DNA from: Coprinus comatus
Taxonomy: Eukaryota > Basidiomycota > Agaricomycetes > Agaricales > Agaricaceae
Assembly (NCBI GenBank): GCA_034638255.1
Contig: JAWPGT010000053.1
Coordinates: 1-64,000 of the forward strand
Reading direction: 5' to 3'
DNA: 64,000 nt
The translations under genes were made by a program, and so were the position numbers. The notes below the pieces were generated by a model that had not been told where the DNA came from, did no database searches, and saw only the letters and a program-made list of their open reading frames with translations. Within the stretch, counting starts at the first letter, position 1, and every line of letters begins with the position of its first letter. Shown piece by piece: positions 21,155 to 32,400 of the stretch.

Positions 21155-21767
21155 TGTAAGGGCAACTCATGTTGGCGACAAGTGGCCTGACAGCTAGCGA
21201 GGAATCCAAAGTTATATTTGATCGGAAACATATTACAGAGCAGATACAACATACCTAGCGAGGAATCCAAAGAGAAAGAGTTGGGGATTCACTCACACAG
21301 GCTATGCACAATATATATGTCAGGATTGCTCCAGGCAGTCCCAATGTCAGGAGTTGATGGACTTGTAGCTTGTGATCGCTTTTCTGATCATGTGGTGTTA
21401 CTGTGTGATGTCACAGCTTGTAGAAGCGTCCTGCAGACACTTGGTGACCTTCTAGTCTCATACCATTATCTGCAGTGGATCTCATTCATTTCTTAATCAA
21501 TCACCTTCGTTCCTTTGTTAATCTACATGTTACATCATGCTCTACGTTCCTGCGCTTACAATATACTACTATACAAACAGAGACACCAGCTATTGTCCAG
21601 AGGGATGTCATAACATGGACAATGGGAACAATGGGGGACGAGTCATGTGAGGGGGCAAGTCGTGAAAGCGTGAAGTCAGGAGGTGTTCCAATGGAAGTCG
21701 GAACATTGGAGGATCGGTCAGTAGTTGGTGTGTCAGTGTAAGGGTCGGTGAGGAAGGTCCCCTTACA
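21155..21767 (-). repeat. 5' LTR of the second gypsy, interrupted by a copia solo LTR
   Basis: Without the insert at 21318-21560 and its ATATA duplication it is 365 bp, the same as the solo copy at 32568-32932. It starts TGTAAGGGGACC on the minus strand and ends CCCTTACA. A primer-site candidate AGAAAGAGTT (21143-21152) begins 2 nt beyond and is complementary to 21273-21282 inside the LTR. Confidence 0.85.
21318..21560 (+). repeat. copia solo LTR, short (243-bp) form, TSD ATATA
   Basis: It begins TGTCAGGATTGCTCC and ends TGCGCTTACA, flanked on both sides by ATATA (21313-21317 and 21561-21565). It sits in the TATA box of the second gypsy LTR. It lacks the 52-nt GT-AG segment present in the 295-bp form. 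Confidence 0.93.
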
Positions 21768-23880
21768 GGAGCAGGTTTGCTCAGACCAGGAACAGGAGGT
21801 GATTGAAAAGTAGATGGTCTGGGAATTGGACCTTGTGGTCTAGGCATGGGAGTTCTATCACTATTGTCTTGTTGAGATGTGTCCATAGGATCATCAGGAT
21901 AAAGATCAGGTGTAGTATCCTTGTCATCTTCATCAGATGCCAGAGGAGGAGGATTTATTTTGGGGTTTTTAGAAGAACCAGAGTCCTTACATTTTTCGTG
22001 ATCTGGCTTGCATTTGGGATACCAGCCCTCGTCAAAAATAGCTGTTTTTGCAGTATAAATAACATTTCCTTTCTGGTGTCGCATGAATGTAAAGTTAGTG
22101 CCAGCATAACCAAGGAAGATCATTAATTCAGATCTGGGAGATAATTTGTTATCCCTTGATTCCTTTGGAATGAAAACGTAAGCTGCACAGCCAAACATGT
22201 GAAGCTCAGATAAATCTGGCTTTTTCCCAGTTACCATTTCCATGGGAGTTTTCCATTCAAGACGTTTGATGGGAGTTCAATTATAACAATGAACCGCCAT
22301 GTTAAGGGCAAATTCCCACCAAGAATCTGGTAAGCATGCAGTAAGTTGCATGGCTTGCACCTTTTCCTGAAGTGTGCAGCTCAGTCTTTCTGCTCTACCA
22401 TTCTGCTGGTGTATATGTGGTGCAGACATCTCATGTACTATCCCTTTTGAAGGAAGGAATTCCTCAAATTGTTTAGAGACATATTCTCCACCATTATCAG
22501 TCTGGATACACTTAATTGTGTTACCAAATTGCTTTTCCTCAAAGGCACAAAATCTTTCAAGAGCCATTAAGGCATCAGATTTGGCTCGTAAGAGGAGGAT
22601 CCAGGCATGGCTAGAATAGTCATCATAGAATGTCATTGCCCACTTGTACTTGTGATACAAGGCAATGGGGAATTCTAGAAGATTACTGTGGATCAATTCT
22701 AAAAATGACTTCACTCATGTCAAAGAAGGTTGATGTGCATCATCAGACATCTTGCCTCATGCACAACCATCACATACTTGATGAGAGACAGGAATGTCAA
22801 ACTCAGGTACTTTTTCTGAGTGTTTTGGGAGTTGTCGCAATACTCCCTTTCCAGCATGTGCCAATTGATGGTGCCAAAGATCATAAACAGAAAGTTTTGT
22901 GTCAGGAATGCTCTAGACAGTCCCCAAGGTCAGTACTTATTGTTGGTTGAGGTTAGAAGAGCTGTGGTTGGATATTCTCTCTGGAGTTCTGGACTTGTAG
23001 ATTGTTTCCACTTTCTGTGACATCACAATGTCATGTCACATGTTACTGAAGTGTCCTGCAGACACATGAAGACTCTCTAGTCTAATACAAGTGTCTGCAG
23101 GTGAGTAGTTAAGAAGTTATTGTATCTCCCCAGTCTAATACAAGTGTCTGCAGTGTTTGTGTTCTATCTCAGTCATTTCTTATCAGTTTCCTTCCATTCC
23201 TTCATCATCGTGCTCATCTCATCATCCTCTATGATCCTGTGCTTACATTTTGATGCACAATAAGAAAGCACCTGGTTCACAGTATAGTGACACACAATCC
23301 TTGTATGAATATGATGGAGTGTATCTTCTAACTCTTTAAACATAGGTATGTATATGTGTAGCATGCATAAATATCTTTCTGTTTGAACAAAAGATGTTGG
23401 TTCACTTTAAATTAGACTCACTCCTCATTCCTTGCAGCCATAAGGCACCAGGTGAAATGATTCATGTAGATAGAGACTGAATATAATAAACTGGGAACAG
23501 TGGAGTCATTCTTGTGACTCTATCTACTTCATGTTGAAAGAGGACTTTCCCTCTGCCTGTTATGGCAATGAGTTTGTCATTGGCAGTTCTAACACCACCA
23601 AATACTCCTTCCTCTAACTTGATAAAGTTGCTAATATGTTGTGTGCAATTAAAGCTAGTGCCTGAATCAAGGAGCCAAGTAGCAGACTCTCTAGCATAAT
23701 TAGGTTTTACTTTTTCTTCCCAGAAACTGCATAAACATTCAAGTTCTTTGTTAGTAGGTTCTTTGCTATTCTTAGGATCTCTTATATATTTTGCTGGTAG
23801 GACAAAAGGATCACTAAAGGAAGCAGGATAATCTATTACATTGAGATACAAAACAGGAGAAGTTACAGTAGTAGATACAT
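21768..23880 (-). pseudogene. copia pol remnant: protease and integrase, interrupted
   Basis: Read on the minus strand, 23462-23851 carries the protease motif WLLDSGTSFNC. Then come the inserted solo LTR (22900-23247), the integrase core at 22277-22714 (MTFYDDYSSHAW, IQTDNGGEYVS, HQQNGRAERL) and its C-terminal part at 21768-22243 (ELHMFGCAAYVFIPKE). It is cut at 21767 by the second gypsy LTR. No RT remains. Stops and frame changes make it inactive. It is a family distinct from the copia at 34-38 kb. Confidence 0.85.
22900..23247 (+). repeat. diverged copia solo LTR, TSD TTTTG
   Basis: 348 bp, starting TGTCAGGAATGCTC and ending TGTGCTTACA, with TTTTG on both sides (22895-22899, 23248-23252). 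It is a diverged relative of the 295-bp LTR and carries its own 53-nt GTGAGT-to-CAG segment at 23101-23153. Confidence 0.93.
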
Positions 23881-23909
23881 GAGAACTTGTAATGGTCTGA
23901 CAATTGTCT

Positions 23910-24038
23910 GGCAGTCCATGATGGCACTCTAGACAGTGTTGTTGCAGTTAATGACTAGTTATAACTAGTTATGATAACTGGTTATTAGTTATAACCAAAG
24001 TTTAATAACCAGTAACTATTGATGGGGCATGGACTGCC
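23910..24038. repeat. 129-bp MITE-like palindromic repeat
   Basis: The ends are perfect 11-bp inverted repeats, GGCAGTCCATG and CATGGACTGCC. The interior is built from variants of AACTAGTTATAACTAG and AATAACCAG. No target duplication was found. A similar interior, without these ends, occurs at about 44233-44340. Confidence 0.55.
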
Positions 24039-24099
24039 TGGGAATTTTGCTTGTAAGGGTCTGAGCTATTACCAATTCAAGTAATGATATTGATAATCA

Positions 24100-24631
24100 C
24101 TGATCTCAACTACAGTAAAATCTCCTGAGTACATGCATCAACTTCAATTGCACCACCTTCCACTCCCTCTTCATCACCATCCATGTCAATATCCAGCATC
24201 TCATATACAGAAAGTTCTTCAGCATATCCCCATGCCTCTGATAACTTCAATCTTTCTACCCAGAATAAGGCCTTCATATCAAAAAGATTGGAGATTGGAA
24301 TGAGTCATTGATTACTGAATGTTGGACTGATTGCCTCTGGATCAAGGTTAGCTTCTTGTGCAAGCTGTCCATTAGCCACAACAATCTGATGAAAATCTGA
24401 CTGGGGTGGGGTGTATATAGTATTGTAGTCTTGATCATTAATTGTACCAACACCAGTAGACAAGGATGGATGAATGCTGCCAGTATGCACTAGAATTTAT
24501 TAATAAGGTATATAGTTGATAAATATGTGCATTGCTACTCACCCAGGCCTGTATGAGTATCTACTGGTGGACTTGAATCTGAGTTCTGATCTAAAGGTGG
24601 TCTTCGCTCCCCAAAATGTTGTTGTAGTTGC
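24100..24631 (-). pseudogene. hAT transposase C-terminal remnant, split by the copia insertion
   Basis: The minus-strand frame at 24110-24300 reads SNLFDMKALFWVERL then ELSVYEMLDIDMDGDEEG, which resembles the acidic tail after the dimerisation domain of fungal hAT transposases. Upstream, 24305-24490 is open, then a GTGAGT donor and an exon ending QQHFGERRPP reach the copia LTR. The continuation KDEHHCNPTFKKQL lies beyond that insertion at about 39282-39330. The call rests on family resemblance recalled from memory. Confidence 0.45.
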
Positions 24632-24926
24632 TGTCAGGATTGCTCCAGGCAGTCCCAATGTCAGGAGTTGATGGACTTGTAGCTTGTGATCCCTTTTCTG
24701 ATCATGTGGTGTTACTGCGTGATGTCACAGCTTGTAGAAGCGTCCTGCAGACACTTGGTGACCTTCTAGTCTCATACCATTGTCTGCAGGTGAGTAGTTA
24801 TAGTATAACTTCATGTTCTAGTCTCATACCATTGTCTGCAGTGTAACTCATTCATTTCTTAATCAATCACCTTCGTTTCTTCGTTAATCTACGCGTCCCG
24901 TCGTGCTCTACGTTCCTGCGCTTACA
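24632..24926 (+). repeat. 5' LTR of the rearranged copia, long (295-bp) form
   Basis: It begins TGTCAGGATTGCTCC and ends CGCTTACA. The five bases to its left, GTTGC, recur immediately right of the LTR at 39039-39281, so both flank one insertion. On its inner side it joins directly to integrase coding sequence instead of a primer site. Confidence 0.9.
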
Positions 24927-27380
24927 GAATGGCCTAGCAGAGCGCTCCAATCGCACTATGGGTGAGAGAATCACCACAATGCTCTCAGAGTCAGGTTTAC
25001 CTCCATCTTTCTGGGGTGAATGCTTGGCTGCTATGGTTCATGTTTGGAATTTCCTTCCCACCTCACCTCTACCCAACACTACACCTTATGAGGCCTTCTA
25101 TAAGCGAAAACCCGATGTTTCTCACCTTAGAGTATGGGGCTGCACTGCCTATGTCTACATTCAGAAGGATAAAAGGAAATCTCTGGAGCCTCATATGGAA
25201 AAATGCGTTTTTCTTGGTTATCCCACTGGCTACAAGGGTTGGAAGTTCTACAACCCAACTACAAGGAAGGTTATCATCTCTGAGACTGCTCAGTTTGATG
25301 AGAGATGGTTCCCTGGGCTCTCAAAAGCGAAAATGGATGCTATTCCTGACTTTGGTTTGTCTCCTCCTACATCTCCTACCTCTACTTCGCTTTCTTTGCC
25401 CTCTAGCTCTTCTATTCCTCCTCCTGACGATGTATCAGCTTCTGAAGATGAGGGGGGTAGTGTATCACATCCTGTAGTCGCTCCTGCAGCTCCAATCGTT
25501 CCTCCTGCTCTCCCTGCAGTCGCTTTACCTCCTGTGGCTCCAATTCCTCTTCAAGAAGCTGTTCCATCTCCATCTCCATCACCAACACTGTCACCAAAGC
25601 AATCACCTCCATCTACACCTCCAATGCCTCCATCCTCTTCTTTACCTCCTCCAACCACTCCTGTCCACCAGCAACCTCCCTCAGCTGAACCACCAGCTAG
25701 AAGACGAGGTACTCGCATCAGAACAGGCCCCTACAACTGGTGGGATGCCAAAGAACAGCTAAAACGTCGTCCTATAGCTAGACTACCAGTTGAACCAGCT
25801 CCAGTAGCTCAGAACAATGGGAATGATGAAGAAGATGATGATGAGCTTGAAGAGTTGGCTCTCTACATGAATGATGAGGGTTTTCGGGTGGTAGAGTTTG
25901 CTGGAGCTGTTACTGGTGGTGAGCCTGGTTCATTTAAGGCTGCTATGGAGTCCTGTGCATCCGAAGATTGGAAAGAAGCTATGGATAAGGAGTTTGGGAT
26001 CCTGGAGGCTAATGGGACATGGGAACTCGTTCCTTTGCCTTCAGGACAGAAGACTATCAAGTCTGGATGGGTTTACAAGGTGAAAGAGAACCCAGATGGC
26101 TCTATAGAGCGCTACAAAGCTCGCATTGTGGCCAAGGGATATGCACAGAGGCCTGGTTATGATTATACTGAGGTTTTTGCTCCTACTTTTCAGCCTGCTT
26201 CTCTTAGGCTCATTGTTGCTCTGGCTGCTAAAGAGGGCTACAAACTGCGCTCTTTGGATATCTCATCTGCCTTCACTTATGGAGACCTGGAGGAAGAGAT
26301 TTACATGAAGCAACCTGAAGGATACCACCAGGGCGCTCCCAACATGGTTTTTAGGCTCAGGAAGTCGCTCTATGGCCTCAAACAAGCTGCCAGGCAGTGG
26401 AACAAGAAGCTACACTCCATCTTCATCTCTCTTGGTTACACCAGACTCCAATCTGACAGTTCTATCTATCTCTACTCCAAAGGTCCAGTCAAGGTCATTG
26501 TTCCTGTGTTTATTGATGACATTACTCTTGCTTCGAAGGATGACAAGGCCATGGATGACACTGTCAAGGAACTCTCAGCTCACTTCAAACTTCATGACCT
26601 TGGTCCAACATCCTGGCTACTGGCTGTCAAGGTTGAACAAGACCTGGATTATCATTCTATCTCTCTCAGTCAAGAGAAATACACCAAGGACCTTCTAGAA
26701 CGCTTCCAGATGTCCGATTGCAAGCCTGTGAAGACCCCACTAGCTCCTGGACTTGATCTTTCTACAGTTGTGGTCACTTCAGATGATCAACTCAAGATGA
26801 AAGATGTTCCTTATCTCAGTGCAGTTGGAGCCTTGCAGTATCTGGCCACCATGACTCGTCCTGACATCGCTTTTGCTGTCTCCTACCTTGGGAGATTCAA
26901 CCACAACCCAGGTCCAGCTCATTGGGCAGCTGTCAAGCATTTATTTCGCTATTTGAAGGGTACTATGGGCTACAAACTGGTTTATAGAGGTGATTTGGCG
27001 TCCAATGAGCCATTTGTGACGTTTACAGATGCCTCACATGGTTCCTGTCAAGCTACAGGAAGGGCAACAGGTGGATATGTGACTCTGGTGTGTGGTGCAG
27101 CTGTAGGATGGTCCTCAAAGCGTCAGAGCATGGTTACTCTCTCTTCTACTGAAGCTGAGTACATTGCTGCAGTTGAGGCTGGAAAGGAGATCATGTGGAT
27201 GAGAAATATCCTGTTAGAGTTTGGTTACACCTCCACTTCCTCTTCCACCCTCTACATTGACAACCAGTCAGCAATAACTGTGTCCAAGAATCCTGAACAC
27301 CATGGTAGGATGAAACAGCTTGATTTGCGCTTTTTCTGGCTCAGAGAAGTTGTCCAAAGGAAGATCATATCCCCTGTCTA
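24927..27380 (+). pseudogene. copia pol fragment, integrase end to RNase H
   Basis: The frame is open from NGLAERSNRTMGER (integrase) through the Pro/Ser-rich linker, the RT (GWVYKVKENPDGS, LDISSAFTYGD, FIDDITLAS) to RNase H (TFTDASHGS, LSSTEAEYIAAVEAG), and ends at KIISPVY where the LINE starts. Gag, protease and most of integrase are absent. It is nearly identical to the inverted copy at 34076-35916 over 24927-26767, and to 38219-38890 over its last ~670 bp. Confidence 0.9.
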
Positions 27381-27486
27381 CCATCGCTTCTTGATCTGTT
27401 ACCACCACCTGCCTATTTGAGAAACCACCCACCAGCAACTTGTACCTCCAATTTCTCATCCCCTGGCCGGCAGTTTCACTTGAAAC

Positions 27487-29454
27487 TTGGTATCCCAAAT
27501 GCCACAAATACCCTCTCACCCCGTTCCAAATTTGAGGCGGTCACTTTATCCTGCTAACCCGGGAGAAGGTGATCTTTCCCCAGATGCTCCCATGAACCCC
27601 AACACTCCCCTGGACCTCCAGGGCACTTCTAGTGCTCATTATGCACTCAACAGCGGACTTGGCCTTGATGCCCAAGGATGTTATACTGGTACACTCCCTT
27701 CCCAAAGTCATAGGGAGCCCTCATCTAGGCATTCTTCTCACAGGAGGAGCCACTCCTTATCAGCCAATCCATCTCCAGATCATAGCCACCCCAATTCTCC
27801 TCACCTTGCCTTGCCATTTGGAGTGGAGGAAGAAATATCTCGTATCCCTGTCCCTCCCCAACGATCAGGTGATCAGGAGGAATATGAGGGTATTATGAAG
27901 GAAATAGATGAAACACTTGGCAGGATTGCTAAGTGGCTCAAGGTTCCTGCTCCTGAAGGTATTAACCTTCATTCTGAGCTTCACAAATCCCTAGCCTCCA
28001 CTATTCTACAGTTTGGTGAGGCCCTTGTATCTTCTGGCTTTGCTGAAGTCAGGATTGGTTCCCAGTTTGCTCCCAAGAGTTTGAGGGCTAACCTGGCTAG
28101 TACTCTTGGCGTCTCTGCTTATGGGTAGGCACCTTCTACTCCCCAGGTGTTGCTGCAACAGGATCCTGCTGCACCACACCCAATTCCATTCACTCCTCCT
28201 CGCCTGGATCCAGGCGTTGAGGCAGATGTCGAGATGACTCCAGTTCCCCCCTCAGGCAAGAGTAAGGGGCCAGCTGCTATTCCACCAGTTGCTACCCCAG
28301 CTCCTGCGCCCTCTGCTCCTACAGGCCCAGCTAACCATGCTCGTCGTGGTCCTCCTCCTGTTGTTCCTCTTGCTACTAAGCCCAAGGGTAGACATACCTT
28401 TGCGCAAGCAGCCCAACAGAATCTGTCACCTCAACCAGCAAATACATCCTCTTCTGAAGCCCTTGTGGCTTTGGCAAAGGTGTTTCCTAGTTTGTCCCCT
28501 GAGTGGTTGGTAGCTCTTGCCAACCAAGCCTCCTCACCGTCATCCCCCAAGTCCTCTCGTCGACCTCGGATGACCACCTCTGGCCCAACACGGCGCCAAG
28601 TTCTCCTTGTGCTTGGGACATACCAAGACAATCCTACTGCGTCAATCACCAAAGCTGCAAACCAAGCTTTGGTATCAGCCAAATCAACTGTTCGAGTAGA
28701 ATCAATGAGCAGAGCATATGAGGGCTTTTCAATGGCCACTACCACTGTTGCTTTGCCTAAGGATCTGGAGGTCCTTCAGGCAAGTATGGTCCGTCTTTTT
28801 GGAGAAGCTTCCAGCCCATCCTGCCACCTTCCCACGTTCAAGTCTTACCTTAAGATTCTGGATGTCCCTATCACTCTGCATGATATACGCACCACTCCCC
28901 AGGACATTGAGGCCACTATGAGGTCTTCAAACCTGTCAGATCAATTTGCACTGGTTGGCTCTCCCTGCCTAGTTCACAACTCAGCCAAGGCAGACACAGT
29001 TACAGTCTGGTTTGACATATGGGACTCTGCAAAGGGTACACGCGCTAAGGGTCTTGTCAACAGAACCCTTCACATCGGCCCTTATACCTGCTACATCTGA
29101 GCAGCACAGGCCAACCCAGGGGTTGCTCTCTGCCAGTGTTGCTGGAAGTGGGGCCATCCAACCAATACATGTTGAGCTCAAGCTCTCAAGTGTCCTCGCT
29201 GTGGAGGTCCTCATAAGGAAGACCACCATTGTCAATTCTGTGGATTGTGTAAGGGGAATGCTAAGGCTACTCCTCCTGTTCCCCCCACTCCTGCCAACGA
29301 AGACTGTCCTCATGCTGCTTGTTGTCTCAACTGTAAGGGTGCTCATCATGCCCATGAGCGCAAGTGCTCATTCTGGAAACACTGCTTTGACTCTGCTTGG
29401 ATTCAACGGCACTATCAAGAGTCCAGGGACTCTAAACCCGGTAGTAATTTATGA
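27487..29454 (+). pseudogene. LINE ORF1 (gag-like, zinc knuckles), three stops
   Basis: The N-terminal half is Pro/Ser-rich. The middle (28450-29000) reads like the RNA-binding part of LINE ORF1 (LVLGTYQDNPTASI, VTVWFDIWDSAKG). Cys/His knuckles follow (CPRCGGPHKEDHHC, CLNCKGAHHAHERKC). In-frame stops occur at 28126 (TAG), 29098 (TGA) and about 29165 (TGA). Both TGA stops sit where Arg CGA would fit, which fits CpG decay. It overlaps the ORF2 start by a few bases. Confidence 0.8.
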
Positions 29455-32400
29455 TGGACAATCCTAACCAACGTGTAAGGGGGTCTAGGGAGGTTGTTCA
29501 TAATATCCATATCATTTCCTTCAATGTTAACCACAACTATGGAAATGTTGACTATCTTCTTGAGCATCTTAAGTCTGATTTTGATGTTTTCTTTATTCAA
29601 GAACCACCCTGGTGGACGGTTCGACAAGCTCCTTCTTCTTCTAATCCTGAGGGGGAAGATGTTATTGGTGCTCCTATTCATCCCGAGTGGCTGTATATGG
29701 TGCGCCCCCCAACTGCCCAGGAGGCAGCTCCACGTGTTATGGCCTATGTCCATAATCGTCTTCAAAGTCTAAGGCCATCTATGCGACGTGACCTCATTGA
29801 CCACAGGGACATCCTCATTCTCTCTTTGTTCCAGGGAGGTGAGACCATGAACCTGATGAATGTCTACAACAACGACCAGAACTCTGCTATGAGGCTCCTC
29901 CAGGCCCAGGCAGATCATCTACCTTCTCATGTATTTATGGGTGGGGACTTCAATTGCCAATCATCAGTGTGGGATCCTGAATGGAACCAACATCATACTT
30001 GGGTGCAAACCATCCTGGATTTTGCATCCAACCTCAGCCTGGACCTTTCTTTACCTCAAGTTCCTGGCCCTACCCACATCCCATTCGCTCAAGGTCTTAA
30101 CCCCACTGTTATTGACCTTGTCTTTGTCCCCATACCTCAGAGTCTCAATCTTCAACCAGAGCTCCGGCCCGACCTCCAGGGACCTTCGGATCACATCCCA
30201 ATGGCCCTGACATTTCCTGTCAACCCTGTTCGCACTGGGGTCCGACATAAGGTTCTGCCAAAGAAGTCTGATGAAGAGAAGAACTTTGTCAATACATCAA
30301 TGGTGATGATTGGCCTGTTGAAAGACCGGCCTCTGACTTCCCCTGACCTGGTGGAGGAGCTTGCTTCGGCTATCTCCCAAACCTTCTCCAATGCCTGGGA
30401 TGCCAGTGCAAAGGAGGTCTTTATTTCACCTGCTGCCAAGTCGTGGTGGGATAATCAATGCAGTGAGACACTTCAAGCCTACAGGGCCAACCACACTCCA
30501 GAGGGTTACTCCTTATTTCGCAAGGCTGTATGGTCTGCTAAGCGCAAGTTCTTTGACGGCAAGGTCAAGGAAATTGCAACTACCAACAAGTGTCCTTGGG
30601 ATCTCATGAATTGGGTCCAGGCTTGCAAACTCCCTGCATGTGAAGCTATTCAGTACAATGGTCACCCATGTCATGATCTGGACAACCTATGGGATGCTCT
30701 CAACAGCACTTACAATGCGGCCTCTGACCGTGCTGTAGATGTCTCTGTTTTGGACGAACTTCCTGATCTCCCTAGTTGGAATTGGCAGTTGTTCTCTGAA
30801 CAGGAGCTAGAGGATGCACTTGATGGGTGTGCTTCTAACTCTTCCCCTGGTCCTGATCATGTTACATGGTCCCATCTCAAGTGCATTGTGGCTGATGATG
30901 ACTGTCGCAGTGTGCTGATCAATCTTGCTAATTCCTGCATGTCAGTGGGATACTGGCCTCGTCACTTCAAGAAGTCTGTCTCTGTGATTATTCCAAAGCC
31001 GGGTAAGGCCTCTTACGCCACTCCCAAATCTTTCCACCCCATTGTGCTTCTCAACACAGTGGGCAAGCTTATTGAGAAGATGATCTCAACTCGACTCCAG
31101 TTTGATTGTGTCAAATGGGGAGTCTTTCATCCTAATCAGTGTGGCAGCATCATCCAGCGCTCTACTGAAGATGCGGGCATGTACCTCACCCATCTGGTTC
31201 ATGCCGGGTGGTCTAAAGGTCTCAAGACAAGCATGGTTGCCTTTGACATTGCTCAGTTCTTCCCCTCTCTGAATCACACCATGATCATGGCAATTCTTCG
31301 CAAGCAAGGATTTGGTTGGACCTCAAGTGGGTGGATTCTTTGCTTCATACCTTGTTGGGAGAGAGACGGCGTACCTCTGGAACTCTTTCCAATCCCAGTT
31401 CTTTCAGGCATCAGTGGGGGTAGGTCAAGGCTCTGCCTTATCTCCAGTGATGTCTGCTATTTTCATTGCCCCGGTGATGAAGATCTTTGACATTCGTGCA
31501 CTTGGTCTCAGGTGCACCATGCTCTCATATGTTGATGATGGTACTATCGTTGCACAAGGCAAGACATGGGATGAGAATATTACTACTCTGCAAGGAGGGT
31601 ATGGCATCTCCCATGATCTGTTTACATCGTTTGGACTTGTTCTGGAACATAACAAGTCTGAAGTATTCCATTTCTCTCGCAAAACCAGTGATGAGAATCC
31701 ATCTATTGACCTTGGCTTTGTCCCCTACACTGGCCTCACTCCTCTCCATCCCAAGGTATACTGGCAATACCTTGGGTTCTTCTTTGATCATGCCCTCAAC
31801 TTCCATGAACATGTTTGTTTCTACTCTACCAAGGCTCTATCTACTGTCAAGTCAATGGGGATGCTTGGTAATTCATCTAGGGGTCTTCTCCCACAACAGA
31901 AGCGTCTTCTCTACCGATCCTGTGTTATGCCCATTGCAACATATGGCCATCAACTCTGGTTCTTCAATGGTGCCTGGAACAAAGGTGCTGTGAAATCCCT
32001 CAACACTATGCAGCGTAAAGCTGCACTGTGGATCACTGGTGCTTTTCGCACTTCCCCCACTGGTGGGACTGAAGCTCTTGCTGGCCTCATTCCCATTGGA
32101 CTCCATCTCAAGAAGCTATCTGAACGTGCAATCTTCCGGCTAGCAACTCTCCATCCTACCCACCCTCTCCGAGCTCTGCTGGATAGGCCATTCTCTGGTG
32201 CTGCACCCCCACATCACCAATCCATTGCCAACATGATTGAAGCTCAGAAGCGTAAAGTCAAGTCTGCTCTCCTGGAAGCCAACAAGCGGCTCCCAGAACT
32301 CAGTGAGGTGTTCAACCCTATGGTGGATGAAGCTCGCCCTGGATCTCGCTTATTGGACCTGTTCTCTACCCGGATCAAGTTCACAGTGTACGTCAAACCA

